Positions 8,025 to 16,636 of a stretch of 64,000 bases of DNA are shown piece by piece. Position numbers and translations under genes: made by a program. The notes under the pieces were generated by a model. It was given only the letters and a program-made list of their open reading frames with translations. It ran no database searches and had not been told where the DNA came from. Each line of letters opens with the position of its first letter. The first letter of the stretch is position 1. This stretch comes from JASEGV01 sp947085405. GTDB lineage: Bacteria; Bacteroidota; Ignavibacteria; UBA10030; BY39. The stretch is from the NCBI GenBank assembly GCA_947085405.1, contig CAMTWO010000016.1:11687-75686 (forward strand), read 5' to 3'.

Positions 8025-8969
8025 ATGAGGTTATGGCTTTTCATATTACTTGCATTTTTGATTGGATGTACTGAAAATAAACCGGAAAAACCTGAACGAG
8101 TTGCAGAAAAACCGAAAATTTCAGTCCCATCATTCGATGCCGAAAATGCGTTTCGTTATTTAGAAGCACAGGTGAGTTTTGGCCCTCGTGTTCCGAATAC
8201 TAACGCACATAAGCAGTGTCTTGATTACTTGAATTTCGAGTTACAAAAGTACGCTGACGAAGTGAAGCTGCAAAACTTTAACGATGTCGCCTATGGTAAA
8301 AATTTATCGTTGACTAATGTAATTGCTTCCTTCAATAAAAATTCTGAAAAAAGAATTCTACTCGCGGCACATTGGGATACACACCCGTGGGCTGACCAAG
8401 ACCCCGACCCTAAGAATCACGACAAACCGATTGACGGTGCCAACGACGGTGCAAGCGGTGTAGCCGTTTTAATTGAAGTTGCAAGAATTTTAAAAAATAA
8501 TCCTCCTCCGATTGGTGTTGATATAATTTTATTCGACGGCGAAGATTATGCAAAACCTACCGATGTTCCGGCATATTTGAGAGGGTCAAAATATTTTGCA
8601 AAGAATAAACCTGCAAATTACAATCCGATGTTTGGGATTTTGTTAGATATGATAGGCGATGCACAACTCGAAATTCCAAAGGAAGGCTTCTCGCTCCGTT
8701 ACGCTCCCGATATAATAAAACTTGTTTGGTCGACCGCCCAAGATTTGAATTTACCTGAATTCGTTGATGAACCGGGGCTCGAAATAATCGACAACCACCT
8801 GCCGCTAAATGAAGTCGGTATTAAAACAATTAACTTAATCGATTTTAATTATCCCGACGAATCCAACCGGTACTGGCATACGATGGATGACACCGTCGAT
8901 AAATGCTCGCCTCGAAGTCTCGAGGTTGTCGGCAAAGTTCTGTTGAATGTAATTTACCGGAATTACTAA
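8025..8969 (+). CDS. M28-family zinc peptidase / glutaminyl cyclase-like lipoprotein
   Basis: 314 residues. The signal peptide ends in FLIGC (Cys15), a lipobox. The metal-binding residues of the M28/glutaminyl-peptide cyclotransferase fold are visible: AAHWDTHP (His116, Asp118), GANDGASG (Asp141), the acidic DGEDY (about 171-175) and LDMIGD, with a late YWHTMDDT. The length and the WADQDP loop resemble glutaminyl cyclases as much as aminopeptidases, so the reaction (removing N-terminal residues or forming pyroglutamate) is left open. The gene lies in a plus-strand run with dacB, prmA and ppx. Confidence 0.83.
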   Translation: MRLWLFILLAFLIGCTENKPEKPERVAEKPKISVPSFDAENAFRYLEAQVSFGPRVPNTNAHKQCLDYLNFELQKYADEVKLQNFNDVAYGKNLSLTNVIASFNKNSEKRILLAAHWDTHPWADQDPDPKNHDKPIDGANDGASGVAVLIEVARILKNNPPPIGVDIILFDGEDYAKPTDVPAYLRGSKYFAKNKPANYNPMFGILLDMIGDAQLEIPKEGFSLRYAPDIIKLVWSTAQDLNLPEFVDEPGLEIIDNHLPLNEVGIKTINLIDFNYPDESNRYWHTMDDTVDKCSPRSLEVVGKVLLNVIYRNY

Positions 8970-8990
8970 ACCACAAACAGACATCGGGGA

Positions 8991-9815
8991 ATGAAAACTT
9001 ATCTTGAAATATCAATAAGTGCGAGCAAACCAAAGCAAGAATTACTGCTGCCAACAATGATCGAACTCGGCTGCCACGGCTTTGGAGAAACTGATACTGA
9101 ACTCCTCTGCTACATAGATAAATCACTTTGGAGTGAAGAGAAGTTTGAGTCGCTCAAAGCAGACATCAAATCGGATATAAAAATAAAAGAAATTCAAGAA
9201 GAGAATTGGAACGAGGCTTGGGAAAAATCTATACAGCCGATTGAGGTTGGAAATAAAATAACCATCAAACCCTCGTGGGCAAATTATGAAAACACTTCGG
9301 GAAGAATTGTTATTCAAATTGATCCGAAAATGTCGTTCGGGACCGGCTACCACGAGACTACTCGATTGACTCTTCAACTGCTTGAAAAATATATTCAAAA
9401 AGAGGATGCCGTATTAGACGTTGGAACGGGAACCGGAATTTTAGCAATCGCCGCTATCAGATTAGGTGGCAGCCGTGCCCTTGGTATTGATAACGACGAG
9501 TGGTCGATTGATAACGCAAAAGAAAATGTTGTAGCTAACAATTTATCAGACAAAATCGAGATATCAGATTCGGCTTTAGCTTCCCTGCCTGAAACCAAAT
9601 ACGATCTGATAACTGCAAACATAATGCTAAATACGATTTTAGAAATGCTTCCCGACATTGTTAAGCGTATTAAATCCGGGCGAGTTATTTTGTTCTCAGG
9701 TTTATTGCTGATAGATGACAAATCTTTTTCATCGGGTATTGAAAAATATAATTTAAAAATTATAGAAAAATTAACCGAAGGCGAATGGTTGGCTTTCGCC
9801 GTACAAAAATCATAA
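8991..9815 (+). CDS. prmA: Ribosomal protein L11 methyltransferase
   Basis: 274 residues. PrmA methylates lysines and the N-terminus of ribosomal protein L11 using AdoMet. The N-terminal substrate-binding half is followed by IDPKMSFGTGYHETTRL (about 110-126) and the AdoMet motif VLDVGTGTGILAIAA (about 141-155), then TANIMLNTI, all characteristic of PrmA. A GGGGA Shine-Dalgarno precedes the ATG by 1-2 nt. The gap from the previous gene is 21 nt. Confidence 0.93.
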   Translation: MKTYLEISISASKPKQELLLPTMIELGCHGFGETDTELLCYIDKSLWSEEKFESLKADIKSDIKIKEIQEENWNEAWEKSIQPIEVGNKITIKPSWANYENTSGRIVIQIDPKMSFGTGYHETTRLTLQLLEKYIQKEDAVLDVGTGTGILAIAAIRLGGSRALGIDNDEWSIDNAKENVVANNLSDKIEISDSALASLPETKYDLITANIMLNTILEMLPDIVKRIKSGRVILFSGLLLIDDKSFSSGIEKYNLKIIEKLTEGEWLAFAVQKS

Positions 9816-9838
9816 TACAAATCCATAAAGGATAAGAT

Positions 9839-10753
9839 ATGAGAATCGCAACTATCGATATCGGAACAAATACTGTACTGCTTTTAATAGCAGAAATTGA
9901 TGACGGTAATATTCAAACGCTTGCATACGAGCAGCGAACTCCGCGAATCGGCAAGAACATTGATGCCGATGGATTTATTGGGAAACCTGCCTTCGGTCGT
10001 GTAATTGATGTTTTCCGTGAATATCAAAAGATTATCGAAACCCATAAACCGGAAAAAATTGTAGCATTCGGAACAAGCGTACTGCGCGAAGCGTCAAACA
10101 AGGATGAGTTTGTTATAACGCTAAAATCGGAAACTGGTATAGATGTAGAAATTTTAGATGGAAAAGAGGAAGCATATTGGAGTTACCGTGGAGCGGTCAG
10201 CGGTATAAGCGATGAAGGAAAAATTGTTGTATTAGATATTGGCGGCGGCAGCACTGAAATTTCGGAAGGAACATTGAAAGAAGTTACTTGCGCTAACTCT
10301 ATTACTGTTGGTGCTGTTAGAGTATCGGAACGTTTTTTTAGAAACAACCCGCCTATTCAAGCTGAAATTCAATTAGCAACCGAATTTGTGAATAACTCAC
10401 TCACTAAATTAGGCAACTTCGATTTTACGAATGCAACATTGATTGGAGTTGCTGGCACCCCGACAACTTTGGCTTCTATCGATCAGGACTTAAAAGATTT
10501 TGATGTTAATAAAATTAGCGGATATAAACTTTCCTTCGAAAATATTAACAAGATTTTCCAACGTTTATGCTTGATGCGGATCGAAGAAATCCGTGAATTA
10601 TCGAATGCAACCGAAGGACGTGCTGATATCATAACAGCCGGCACTTTGATACTGTTAGAGTTTATGAAATTCGGAAAGTGCAACGAATTGATTGTAAGCG
10701 AACGAGGCGTCCGATACGGTATTGCGTTAAGGGAATGGGAAAAGGGGAAGTAG
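9839..10753 (+). CDS. Ppx/GppA-family phosphatase (exopolyphosphatase type)
   Basis: 304 residues, the short single-domain form. The ASKHA-fold phosphate motifs are TIDIGTNTVLLLIAEI (residues 4-19), VAFGTSVLREASN and VLDIGGGSTEIS (about 137-148). Family members split polyphosphate or convert pppGpp to ppGpp, and sequence alone does not decide which. It ends the plus-strand run and converges with the cysteine desulfurase gene; the 105 bp between them hold a TTTGGATTT-rich stretch and no clear terminator. Confidence 0.88.
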   Translation: MRIATIDIGTNTVLLLIAEIDDGNIQTLAYEQRTPRIGKNIDADGFIGKPAFGRVIDVFREYQKIIETHKPEKIVAFGTSVLREASNKDEFVITLKSETGIDVEILDGKEEAYWSYRGAVSGISDEGKIVVLDIGGGSTEISEGTLKEVTCANSITVGAVRVSERFFRNNPPIQAEIQLATEFVNNSLTKLGNFDFTNATLIGVAGTPTTLASIDQDLKDFDVNKISGYKLSFENINKIFQRLCLMRIEEIRELSNATEGRADIITAGTLILLEFMKFGKCNELIVSERGVRYGIALREWEKGK

Positions 10754-10858
10754 GATTTATGATGGTTCGACTATGCTCACCACAAGTTTTGGAATTATGA
10801 TTTTGGATTTGGGATTTTAGTTTTTGGATTTGTTTAGTCCGTTTTAGCGGATTAGAGT

Positions 10859-12028
10859 TTAGTCCGCCTCAGGCGGATTCGGGCTTTCATTTATCCTGTT
10901 AATCGTTCTTTTCAAAACTTCAAACGCATAATCAATTTCTTCTTCAGTAGTAAACCTTCCAAACGAAAAACGGATTGTTGCTTGTGCGGTTTCAACGTCT
11001 CTTCCCATGGCTAACAAAACGTGTGATGGCTTTACACTTCCTGAAGTGCACGCAGAACCACTCGTTACTGCGATACCTCCCAAATCCATATTCAGTATTA
11101 ACGCTTCGCCATCAATTTTTATTTTCTTACTATCGAAAGAAACATTCAAAATATTTGGCAAGCATTGAGTTGTATGACCGTTGAATATAGCAAAGGAAAA
11201 CTCGTTTTCAATTTTCGATTTCAAGCGTTGTTTGAGTTTTAAAATTTTATCTGATTCTGTTTGCATCAGATCGTGAGCTATTTGTGCTGCCTTTGCAAAG
11301 CCGACTATCAAAGCCGGACTTTCAGTACCTGCACGCCGCCCGCGTTCTTGTCCTCCGCCGTGCATTAGTTTTTCTAACTCGATTCCTTTGCGAACATACA
11401 ACGCACCAATCCCTTTCGGACCATACAACTTATGCGCTGTTATTGTGAGTAAATCAACATTTACGTTTACCGGAATTTTCCCAAATGCTTGAACCGCATC
11501 GGTGTGAAATAATATGCCGCTCGACTTCGCAATCGCACCGATTTGTGCTACCGGATTTATACTTCCAACTTCATTATTGGCAAACATTATTGAGATTAAA
11601 CCTGTCCGCGATGTGATAGAATTTTTTAACTGCTCAAGATTTACAACACCGAATTCATCAACATCTAAGTAAGTAATATCGAAACCTTGTTCGGATAAGT
11701 ATTCGCAGCTCTCGAGAACAGCGTGATGTTCGACTTTTGATGTGATGATGTGATTTTTTCCAAGAGCTTTTAGTTTCGGGGCTAATCCCTTGATTGCAGT
11801 GTTATTCGACTCGGTTCCGCTGCTCATAAAAAATAATTCACCCGGTGCAGCACTTATGTAACCGGCAATAATATACCGACTTTCCTCGATTGCAGCCTTC
11901 GCCTCCTGCCCATATTTGTGGATAGAGGATGGATTACCACATTTTTCCGTAAAGTAAGGTTTCATCTCCTCGAACACTTGAGGATCGACTGGTGTGGTGG
12001 CGGTGTAATCTAAATAAATTCTTCGCAT
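10859..12028 (-). CDS. Cysteine desulfurase (IscS/NifS type)
   Basis: 389 residues. This PLP enzyme takes sulfur from cysteine as an enzyme-bound persulfide for Fe-S cluster and thio-cofactor synthesis. Seen: the N-terminal IYLDYTATTPVDP, the PLP lysine in TITAHKLYGPKG (Lys200) and the persulfide cysteine in SGSACTSGSVKPSHVL (Cys327). No iscU or nifU neighbour is present. The last six residues (NPPEAD) are encoded by a CCGCC-tca-GGCGG palindrome that also supplies the stop codon region, so the natural C-terminus has probably been replaced by a repeat element. Confidence 0.92.
   Translation of the reverse strand: MRRIYLDYTATTPVDPQVFEEMKPYFTEKCGNPSSIHKYGQEAKAAIEESRYIIAGYISAAPGELFFMSSGTESNNTAIKGLAPKLKALGKNHIITSKVEHHAVLESCEYLSEQGFDITYLDVDEFGVVNLEQLKNSITSRTGLISIMFANNEVGSINPVAQIGAIAKSSGILFHTDAVQAFGKIPVNVNVDLLTITAHKLYGPKGIGALYVRKGIELEKLMHGGGQERGRRAGTESPALIVGFAKAAQIAHDLMQTESDKILKLKQRLKSKIENEFSFAIFNGHTTQCLPNILNVSFDSKKIKIDGEALILNMDLGGIAVTSGSACTSGSVKPSHVLLAMGRDVETAQATIRFSFGRFTTEEEIDYAFEVLKRTINRINESPNPPEAD
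10863..10877. repeat. REP-like palindrome at the 3' end of the cysteine desulfurase gene
   Basis: TCCGCC-tca-GGCGGA, a perfect 6-bp-arm palindrome that overlaps the last codons of the minus-strand gene and encodes NPPEAD. Close relatives lie inside lysS (45750-45764), near 48029 and near 55645. Confidence 0.7.
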
Positions 12029-12096
12029 CTGATTGTAAGGTGGTTAAGTTTATTTTTTATTAAAAATATACTAATCAACAATCAGAAATCCGAATT

Positions 12097-12612
12097 TTAC
12101 TCCTCTCTCATTCTTCGTTTGGGCATATCTTTTCGCATTTGTTTTAATGCTTCACGTAATTCCTGTTCAAAATTCCGCTGAAACAAGTAATACTTTGCAA
12201 GCTGTTCAGGAGCGAAAAATTCTCGAAGTTCCTTCGTAAACCGTTGTTCCTCGATATTTATATCGTTCCGGTTTGCTTCTATCTGATCGATCAGATTTTG
12301 CAATTCTTTAATCTCTTTATCAGAAAATTTTTGTTGTTTACCTTGTTCCTCATATTTACGAAGAAGTTCTTCTAACCTATCTTGTATTGAATCGAAAGAT
12401 TTTCGAATTTCCCGAATCTTATTTTCGTATATGTTATACTTTGCATTAAACCGGATTGCAGTTTCTTCAGGTAAATTCAACGTTTCGATGAGACGCATTT
12501 TTTTGAATCGCTCGATGCGTTCAGGTCCCATCTTACCGTGCCATTTATCTGAACCCGGTTGTGCAAACAAGAATGCTTGAAACACAAATAAGAATATCAC
12601 TAACATTTTCAT
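12097..12612 (-). CDS. Secreted Spy/CpxP-like helical protein
   Basis: 171 residues with a signal peptide (MKMLVIFLFVFQAFLFAQ). The mature part is almost all charged helix (FKKMRLIETLNLPEE, then repeated Glu/Arg/Lys-rich stretches including an EFFAPEQLAKYYLF segment), resembling the LTXXQ/Spy-CpxP type of periplasmic stress chaperones and metal sensors. It sits directly downstream of an anti-sigma factor and an ECF sigma factor on the same strand, so it is probably a target or modulator of that system. Family placement is by pattern only. Confidence 0.7.
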   Translation of the reverse strand: MKMLVIFLFVFQAFLFAQPGSDKWHGKMGPERIERFKKMRLIETLNLPEETAIRFNAKYNIYENKIREIRKSFDSIQDRLEELLRKYEEQGKQQKFSDKEIKELQNLIDQIEANRNDINIEEQRFTKELREFFAPEQLAKYYLFQRNFEQELREALKQMRKDMPKRRMREE

Positions 12613-12629
12613 ATTTTACCTCAATTATT

Positions 12630-13208
12630 TTAATCAGTAGTTTCTAAAATTGCTAACAAATCATCCATTTCTTTTTCATCTAATGAATGTAACGATTGGT
12701 ATAAATAACTATTACCCTCGACCACAGAAGTAGAATCAAGAAATTTCTTAATACTATTAAAATCATTCACATTAGAATATCGCAATTCCAGATCAGCAAT
12801 TTCATTTTCATCTAGTGAATACATCAACGATTCAATATTTTCGTTGGTTGTAACTTGCTGTTGGATAGTAGCACCATCAAATAAAAATACTTTGATAACC
12901 AAGAAGATTGCAGCAACTGTAGCCATAGCGGGTATCGAAGTTCTTACAATCCACTCTGTGTATTTTGGTTTTGTGGATTCTTCAATGCGGTTATGAATCC
13001 GGGGTAATAAATTATTCCAGTAGGTTGACGACGGCTCGGCAATATATTCGCTATCAAATTTTTTAAATGTAACTTCGATTGAACCAAGCTCACTTTTACA
13101 AATTACACATTGTTTCAAATGTTCTGCAATTTGTTGATGTTCTTCTTCGCTTAACCGGGACTTAATATAATCGGGTAATTGATATTTTACTTTGTTACAG
13201 ATCATCAC
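12630..13208 (-). CDS. Anti-sigma factor with zinc-finger N-terminus
   Basis: 192 residues. The N-terminus has the zf-HC2 pattern HLKQCVICKSEL (His-x3-Cys-x2-Cys, residues 30-37), which holds zinc in ZAS-type anti-sigma factors. One membrane segment (about 90-108, IPAMATVAAIFLVIKVFLF) is followed by an acidic extracytoplasmic tail. The start overlaps the end of the sigma gene by 14 nt, the normal arrangement for a sigma/anti-sigma pair. Confidence 0.86.
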   Translation of the reverse strand: MMICNKVKYQLPDYIKSRLSEEEHQQIAEHLKQCVICKSELGSIEVTFKKFDSEYIAEPSSTYWNNLLPRIHNRIEESTKPKYTEWIVRTSIPAMATVAAIFLVIKVFLFDGATIQQQVTTNENIESLMYSLDENEIADLELRYSNVNDFNSIKKFLDSTSVVEGNSYLYQSLHSLDEKEMDDLLAILETTD

Positions 13209-13761
13209 CGTTATCCTTAAAATATTTTTTAATATTTTTAACTGCGTGGAAATAATTCGCCTTTAATCCACCAACCGTCGTCTTCATAATTTTTGATATT
13301 TCTTCATAAGGCAATTCATCATAATATCTGAAAATAAAAACTTGTTTTTGTTTAGCCGGAAGTCCGGCTATTGCTTTCGATAATATTGCACGGTTTTCTT
13401 GCAACTCCATCTTTTTAGAAGGGTCTTGGCTTTCATCTGTTACTAAATTCATTGCCGGTAATACCTCGTCAAAGCGAAACCATTCGACTAACTTTTTTTT
13501 ACGAATCGCATTGATCGACATATTGGTTGCAATTCTATACAACCAAGTGTAAAACGAAGACTCGCTTCTGAAATTATTTAAATTTTTATGCACTTTCACA
13601 AATACTTCCTGCACTATATCATCGGCATCATCGTGGTTACCAATCATACGCCGGGCGATCCAATAAACCTTTTGCTGATACCTGCGAACAAGTTCATTGA
13701 ATGACTCAATATTGCCATTTTGAAATTCGCTTACAAGTTGTAAATCAGATTTATCAGACAT
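13195..13761 (-). CDS. ECF RNA polymerase sigma factor (RpoE-like)
   Basis: 188 residues. Region 2 is clear (FNELVRRYQQKVYWIARRM and DADDIVQEVFVKVHKNL), and region 4 ends in LPAKQKQVFIFRYYDELPYEEIS. This is an extracytoplasmic-function sigma factor that directs RNA polymerase to stress promoters when released by the anti-sigma factor encoded next. It heads a three-gene minus-strand unit: sigma, anti-sigma, Spy-like protein. The inducing signal cannot be read from sequence. Confidence 0.92.
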   Translation of the reverse strand: MSDKSDLQLVSEFQNGNIESFNELVRRYQQKVYWIARRMIGNHDDADDIVQEVFVKVHKNLNNFRSESSFYTWLYRIATNMSINAIRKKKLVEWFRFDEVLPAMNLVTDESQDPSKKMELQENRAILSKAIAGLPAKQKQVFIFRYYDELPYEEISKIMKTTVGGLKANYFHAVKNIKKYFKDNGDDL

Positions 13762-13834
13762 TCTATGTTTTATATTCTATACGATTAGACAGATGTTTCG
13801 ACACCAAAGTTTAATGAAATCAGTATTAAGAAGC

Positions 13835-13870
13835 AAAAAAAAAGCCCCATCCGTTAGTCAACGGATGGGG
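13835..13870 (-). terminator. Rho-independent terminator of groES-groEL
   Basis: On the minus strand CCCCATCCGTT pairs with AACGGATGGGG around a 4-nt loop and is followed by CTTTTTTTTT. It lies just after the groEL stop and before the sigma-factor operon on the same strand. Confidence 0.9.
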
Positions 13871-13898
13871 TAAGCATCATTTAGGTTAATAAATGGCG

Positions 13899-15527
13899 TT
13901 AGTACATATCGCCGTGCGGCATATAGGGCATCGGAGCTTTTTCTTTTTCCGGCTTTTCAACTATTGTAGCTTCAGTTGTAAGCAATAATCCGGCTACACT
14001 TGCTGCGTTTTCGAGCGCAATTCGTGTAACTTTGGTCGGATCGATTACACCAGCTTTGATAAGATTTTCAAATTTTTCCGTTTGCGCGTTAAATCCAAAA
14101 TCGTCCTTACCTTCTTTTACTTTATTAATAATAACTGAACCTTCTTGTCCGGCATTATTAACGATCCAACGAATTGGTTCTTCGAGTGAACGTCGGATAA
14201 TTTCCACGCCTATTTGCTGGTCTTCGTTTGCTAATTTAAGACCATCTAATTTAACTGCTGCTCTTAAATATGCAACACCGCCACCGGGAACAATACCTTC
14301 TTCAACTGCTGCACGAGTAGCATGAAGTGCATCTTCGACGCGGGCTTTCTTTTCTTTCATTTCAACTTCTGTTGCAGCGCCAACTTTTAGAACTGCCACA
14401 CCACCTGAAAGTTTTGCAAGACGTTCTTGCAGTTTCTCTTTATCGTAATCAGATGTTGTCTTGTCGATTTGATTCTTAATCTCGTTGATGCGTTTTTTAA
14501 TTTCATCTGCCTCGCCTGCACCTTCGACGATTGTAGTGTTATCTTTATCAACAGTAATTCTCTTTGCTTTTCCGAGGAGCGAAAGTTGTGTATTCTCTAA
14601 TTTGAAGCCTTTCTCTTCGGCAATTACTTGACCACCTGTTAATACTGCGATATCTTCTAACATTGCTTTTCTGCGATCGCCAAAACCGGGAGATTTAATT
14701 GCACAAACACGGAGAGTTCCGCGTAATCTGTTCACAACTAATGTAGCCAATGCTTCACCTTCAATGTCTTCAGCGATAATAACTAGTGAGCGTCCAGATT
14801 GAGCAATTTTTTCGAGTATCGGAAGAAGGTCTTTCATAACACTAATTTTTTTATCGTAAATTAAAATGAAAGGTTCTTCTAATTCAGCTTCCATCGTTTC
14901 GGCATTCGTTACGAAGTAAGGCGAAAGATAGCCGCGATCGAACTGCATACCTTCGACCCACTCAACAATTGTTTCAGTGCTTTTTGCTTCTTCCACAGTG
15001 ATGACACCATCTTTACCAACTTTTTCCATAGCATCGGCAATTAACTTACCAATAGTGTGGTCGTTGTTTGCTGAAATCGAACCGACTTGCTCAATTTTCT
15101 TGCGATCATCACCAACGGTTTGGCTTAACGATTTCAAACCTTCGATAACTTTTTGAACCGCTATATCGATACCGCGTTTCAAATCCATCGGATTGGCGCC
15201 TGCGGTTACATTCTTCATACCTTCGCGAACTATTGCTTGTGCTAATACGGTTGCTGTTGTCGTTCCGTCGCCTGCAACATCTGAGGTTTTGCTGGCAACT
15301 TCACGAACCATCTGAGCGCCCATATTTTCGACTGCATCTTCGAGTTCGATTTCTTTTGCAACGGTAACTCCGTCCTTTGTAATTGTCGGTGCACCGAATT
15401 TTTTATCTATCACAACATTGCGTCCTTTAGGACCCAATGTAACTTTGACTGCATCAGCTAATTTATCGACACCGCGTTTTAACGCAGCGCGAGCTTCTGA
15501 ATCATAAGAAATTATTTTTACTGCCAT
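13899..15527 (-). CDS. groEL: 60-kDa chaperonin GroEL
   Basis: 542 residues, full length. GroEL forms the double-ring chamber that folds proteins in the cytoplasm. The frame begins MAVKIISYDSEARAALKRG and contains VTLGPKGRNVVIDKKFG, AGDGTTTATVLAQAI, GFGDRRKAMLEDIA and VPGGGVAYLRA, all hallmark segments. The C-terminal tail is Met/Pro-rich (MPYMPHGDMY) and lacks the usual long GGM repeat. It follows groES by 28 nt and shares its CIRCE-controlled promoter. Confidence 0.98.
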   Translation of the reverse strand: MAVKIISYDSEARAALKRGVDKLADAVKVTLGPKGRNVVIDKKFGAPTITKDGVTVAKEIELEDAVENMGAQMVREVASKTSDVAGDGTTTATVLAQAIVREGMKNVTAGANPMDLKRGIDIAVQKVIEGLKSLSQTVGDDRKKIEQVGSISANNDHTIGKLIADAMEKVGKDGVITVEEAKSTETIVEWVEGMQFDRGYLSPYFVTNAETMEAELEEPFILIYDKKISVMKDLLPILEKIAQSGRSLVIIAEDIEGEALATLVVNRLRGTLRVCAIKSPGFGDRRKAMLEDIAVLTGGQVIAEEKGFKLENTQLSLLGKAKRITVDKDNTTIVEGAGEADEIKKRINEIKNQIDKTTSDYDKEKLQERLAKLSGGVAVLKVGAATEVEMKEKKARVEDALHATRAAVEEGIVPGGGVAYLRAAVKLDGLKLANEDQQIGVEIIRRSLEEPIRWIVNNAGQEGSVIINKVKEGKDDFGFNAQTEKFENLIKAGVIDPTKVTRIALENAASVAGLLLTTEATIVEKPEKEKAPMPYMPHGDMY

Positions 15528-15555
15528 ATTATCTTCTCCTTTTTTTGTTCAATTA

Positions 15556-15840
15556 TTAAACGATTCCGAATAAATCGGATTCACGCATTATCAAATAATC
15601 TTCACCTTTGATTGTTACTTCGGTGCCTGAGTATTTGCCATATAAAACTTTATCGCCAACTTTTACTTCCATTGGTTGAATTTTTCCATCGTCGCCTTTC
15701 TTACCAGGACCAACTGCTACAATTGTTCCAACTACTGGTTTTTCTTTGGCTGTATCCGGTAATATAATTCCACCCTTTGTTTTCTCATCTGCAACTTCGG
15801 GTTTAACTACAACTCGGTCTGCTAATGGTTTTATTTCCAT
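15556..15840 (-). CDS. groES: 10-kDa co-chaperonin GroES
   Basis: 94 residues. GroES caps the GroEL chamber. Starts MEIKPLADRVVVKP, has the mobile loop region TKGGIILPDTAKEKP (about 21-35) and the roof and C-terminal strands GDKVLYGKYSGTEV and YLIMRESD. First gene of the groES-groEL operon, with a CIRCE operator and promoter just upstream. Confidence 0.98.
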   Translation of the reverse strand: MEIKPLADRVVVKPEVADEKTKGGIILPDTAKEKPVVGTIVAVGPGKKGDDGKIQPMEVKVGDKVLYGKYSGTEVTIKGEDYLIMRESDLFGIV

Positions 15841-15896
15841 GTTTGTCTCCTTTAAAAATGATTTTTAATGTTATAACCTTGTTATTTTTCAATGAA

Positions 15897-15923
15897 TTAG
15901 CACTCCTTATATAAGAGTGCTAA
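15897..15923 (-). promoter_or_regulatory. CIRCE operator (HrcA binding site)
   Basis: TTAGCACTC, 9-nt spacer, GAGTGCTAA: an exact match to the CIRCE consensus. It lies 57 bp upstream of the groES start and directly downstream of the -10 element, covering the expected transcription start, so HrcA should repress the operon in the absence of heat stress. hrcA itself is not in the window. Confidence 0.96.
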
Positions 15924-15924
15924 C

Positions 15925-15952
15925 AATATAAGAATTTTTTCTTAAATATCAA
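15925..15952 (-). promoter_or_regulatory. groES-groEL promoter
   Basis: On the minus strand TTGATA (15952-15947), a 16-bp spacer and TATATT (15930-15925). The CIRCE operator begins 2 bp after the -10 element, the classic arrangement for HrcA control. Confidence 0.65.
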
Positions 15953-15998
15953 ATATCTGGAATATTTAGTATATTGTAAGAAAATAATAAGGCTAAAA

Positions 15999-16196
15999 AT
16001 GAAAAAAATTTATCGGTCGATGACTAATAATAAGATAGCCGGGATATGCGGTGGTATAGGAGAAATAATTGATATTGATCCAACAATAATCCGATTGATA
16101 GTAATAGTGCTTACACTGATGACAGGAATATTCCCATTTGTGATCGGGTATCTATTAGCTTGGTGGATTGTTCCCGTCAAATCGGATTTGAAATGA
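15999..16196 (+). CDS. PspC-domain membrane protein
   Basis: 65 residues, essentially one PspC domain: KKIYRSMTNNKIAGICGGIGEIIDIDPTIIR is typical of the family (written here in parts: IAGICGGIGE, then DPTIIRLI), followed by a membrane segment (about 32-58) and PVK. PspC proteins take part in envelope-stress responses at the inner membrane, though short stand-alone members are mostly uncharacterised. Its TGA overlaps the ATG of a 43-residue membrane peptide. Confidence 0.85.
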   Translation: MKKIYRSMTNNKIAGICGGIGEIIDIDPTIIRLIVIVLTLMTGIFPFVIGYLLAWWIVPVKSDLK

Positions 16197-16324
16197 AGTG
16201 GTTGTTCAAATTGATTACTTTTCCAATTTGGTTTCCGATAAAAATACTATGGACCTTTTTTAAAATAATTGTTACAATTTTAGCACTCGTATTGATTGCA
16301 TATTTAGTATTAAACTTAATCTGA
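16193..16324 (+). CDS. 43-residue membrane peptide coupled to the PspC gene
   Basis: The ATG overlaps the PspC stop (ATGA). The product has 43 residues: a short aromatic N-terminus (MKWLFKLITFPIWFPIKI) and one hydrophobic helix (about 24-42), ending NLI. No family was recognised. The exact stop/start overlap and uninterrupted frame of hydrophobic codons support real translation, but it is short enough that chance cannot be excluded. Confidence 0.5.
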   Translation: MKWLFKLITFPIWFPIKILWTFFKIIVTILALVLIAYLVLNLI

Positions 16325-16338
16325 TGTGATTTTTGATT

Positions 16339-16366
16339 TTGCAATTAAACATATTTTATTTATATT
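16339..16366 (+). promoter_or_regulatory. Probable tRNA promoter
   Basis: TTGCAA at 16339-16344, 16-bp spacer, TATATT at 16361-16366. The predicted start is about 35 nt before the tRNA-Gly gene. Confidence 0.45.
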
Positions 16367-16408
16367 AACAGTGCATTTTTGATTCACCGCTTTTCGTTTT
16401 GATGAAAT

Positions 16409-16480
16409 GCGGGCGTAATTCAGTGGTAGAATGTCAGCTTCCCAAGCTGGACGTCGCCGGTTCGAACCCGGTCGCCCGCT
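16409..16480 (+). tRNA. tRNA-Gly (anticodon CCC)
   Basis: 72 nt. The acceptor arm GCGGGCG pairs with CGCCCGC, the D-arm carries TTCAGTGGTAGAAT, the anticodon stem TCAGC/GCTGG encloses loop TTCCCAA (anticodon CCC), and the T-arm GCCGG-TTCGAAC-CCGGT is complete. CCA is not encoded. Confidence 0.95.
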
Positions 16481-16514
16481 CAACTGAAATTAGAAATGAT
16501 AAAATGTAAAAACT

Positions 16515-16589
16515 GGACGCTTAGCTCAGCTGGTTCAGAGCGCCGCCCTTACAAGGCGGAGGTCGCAGGTTCGATCCCCGCAGCGTCCA
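16515..16589 (+). tRNA. tRNA-Val (anticodon TAC)
   Basis: 75 nt. The acceptor GGACGCT pairs with AGCGTCC, the D-arm reads TAGCTCAGCTGGTTCAGAGC, the anticodon stem CCGCC/GGCGG encloses CTTACAA (anticodon TAC), and the T-loop is TTCGATC. It follows the tRNA-Gly gene by 34 bp and is probably co-transcribed. CCA is not encoded. Confidence 0.95.
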
Positions 16590-16636
16590 CAAATATGTTC
16601 TACACGGACATATTGTGGAGTGATTAAAAAAATATT

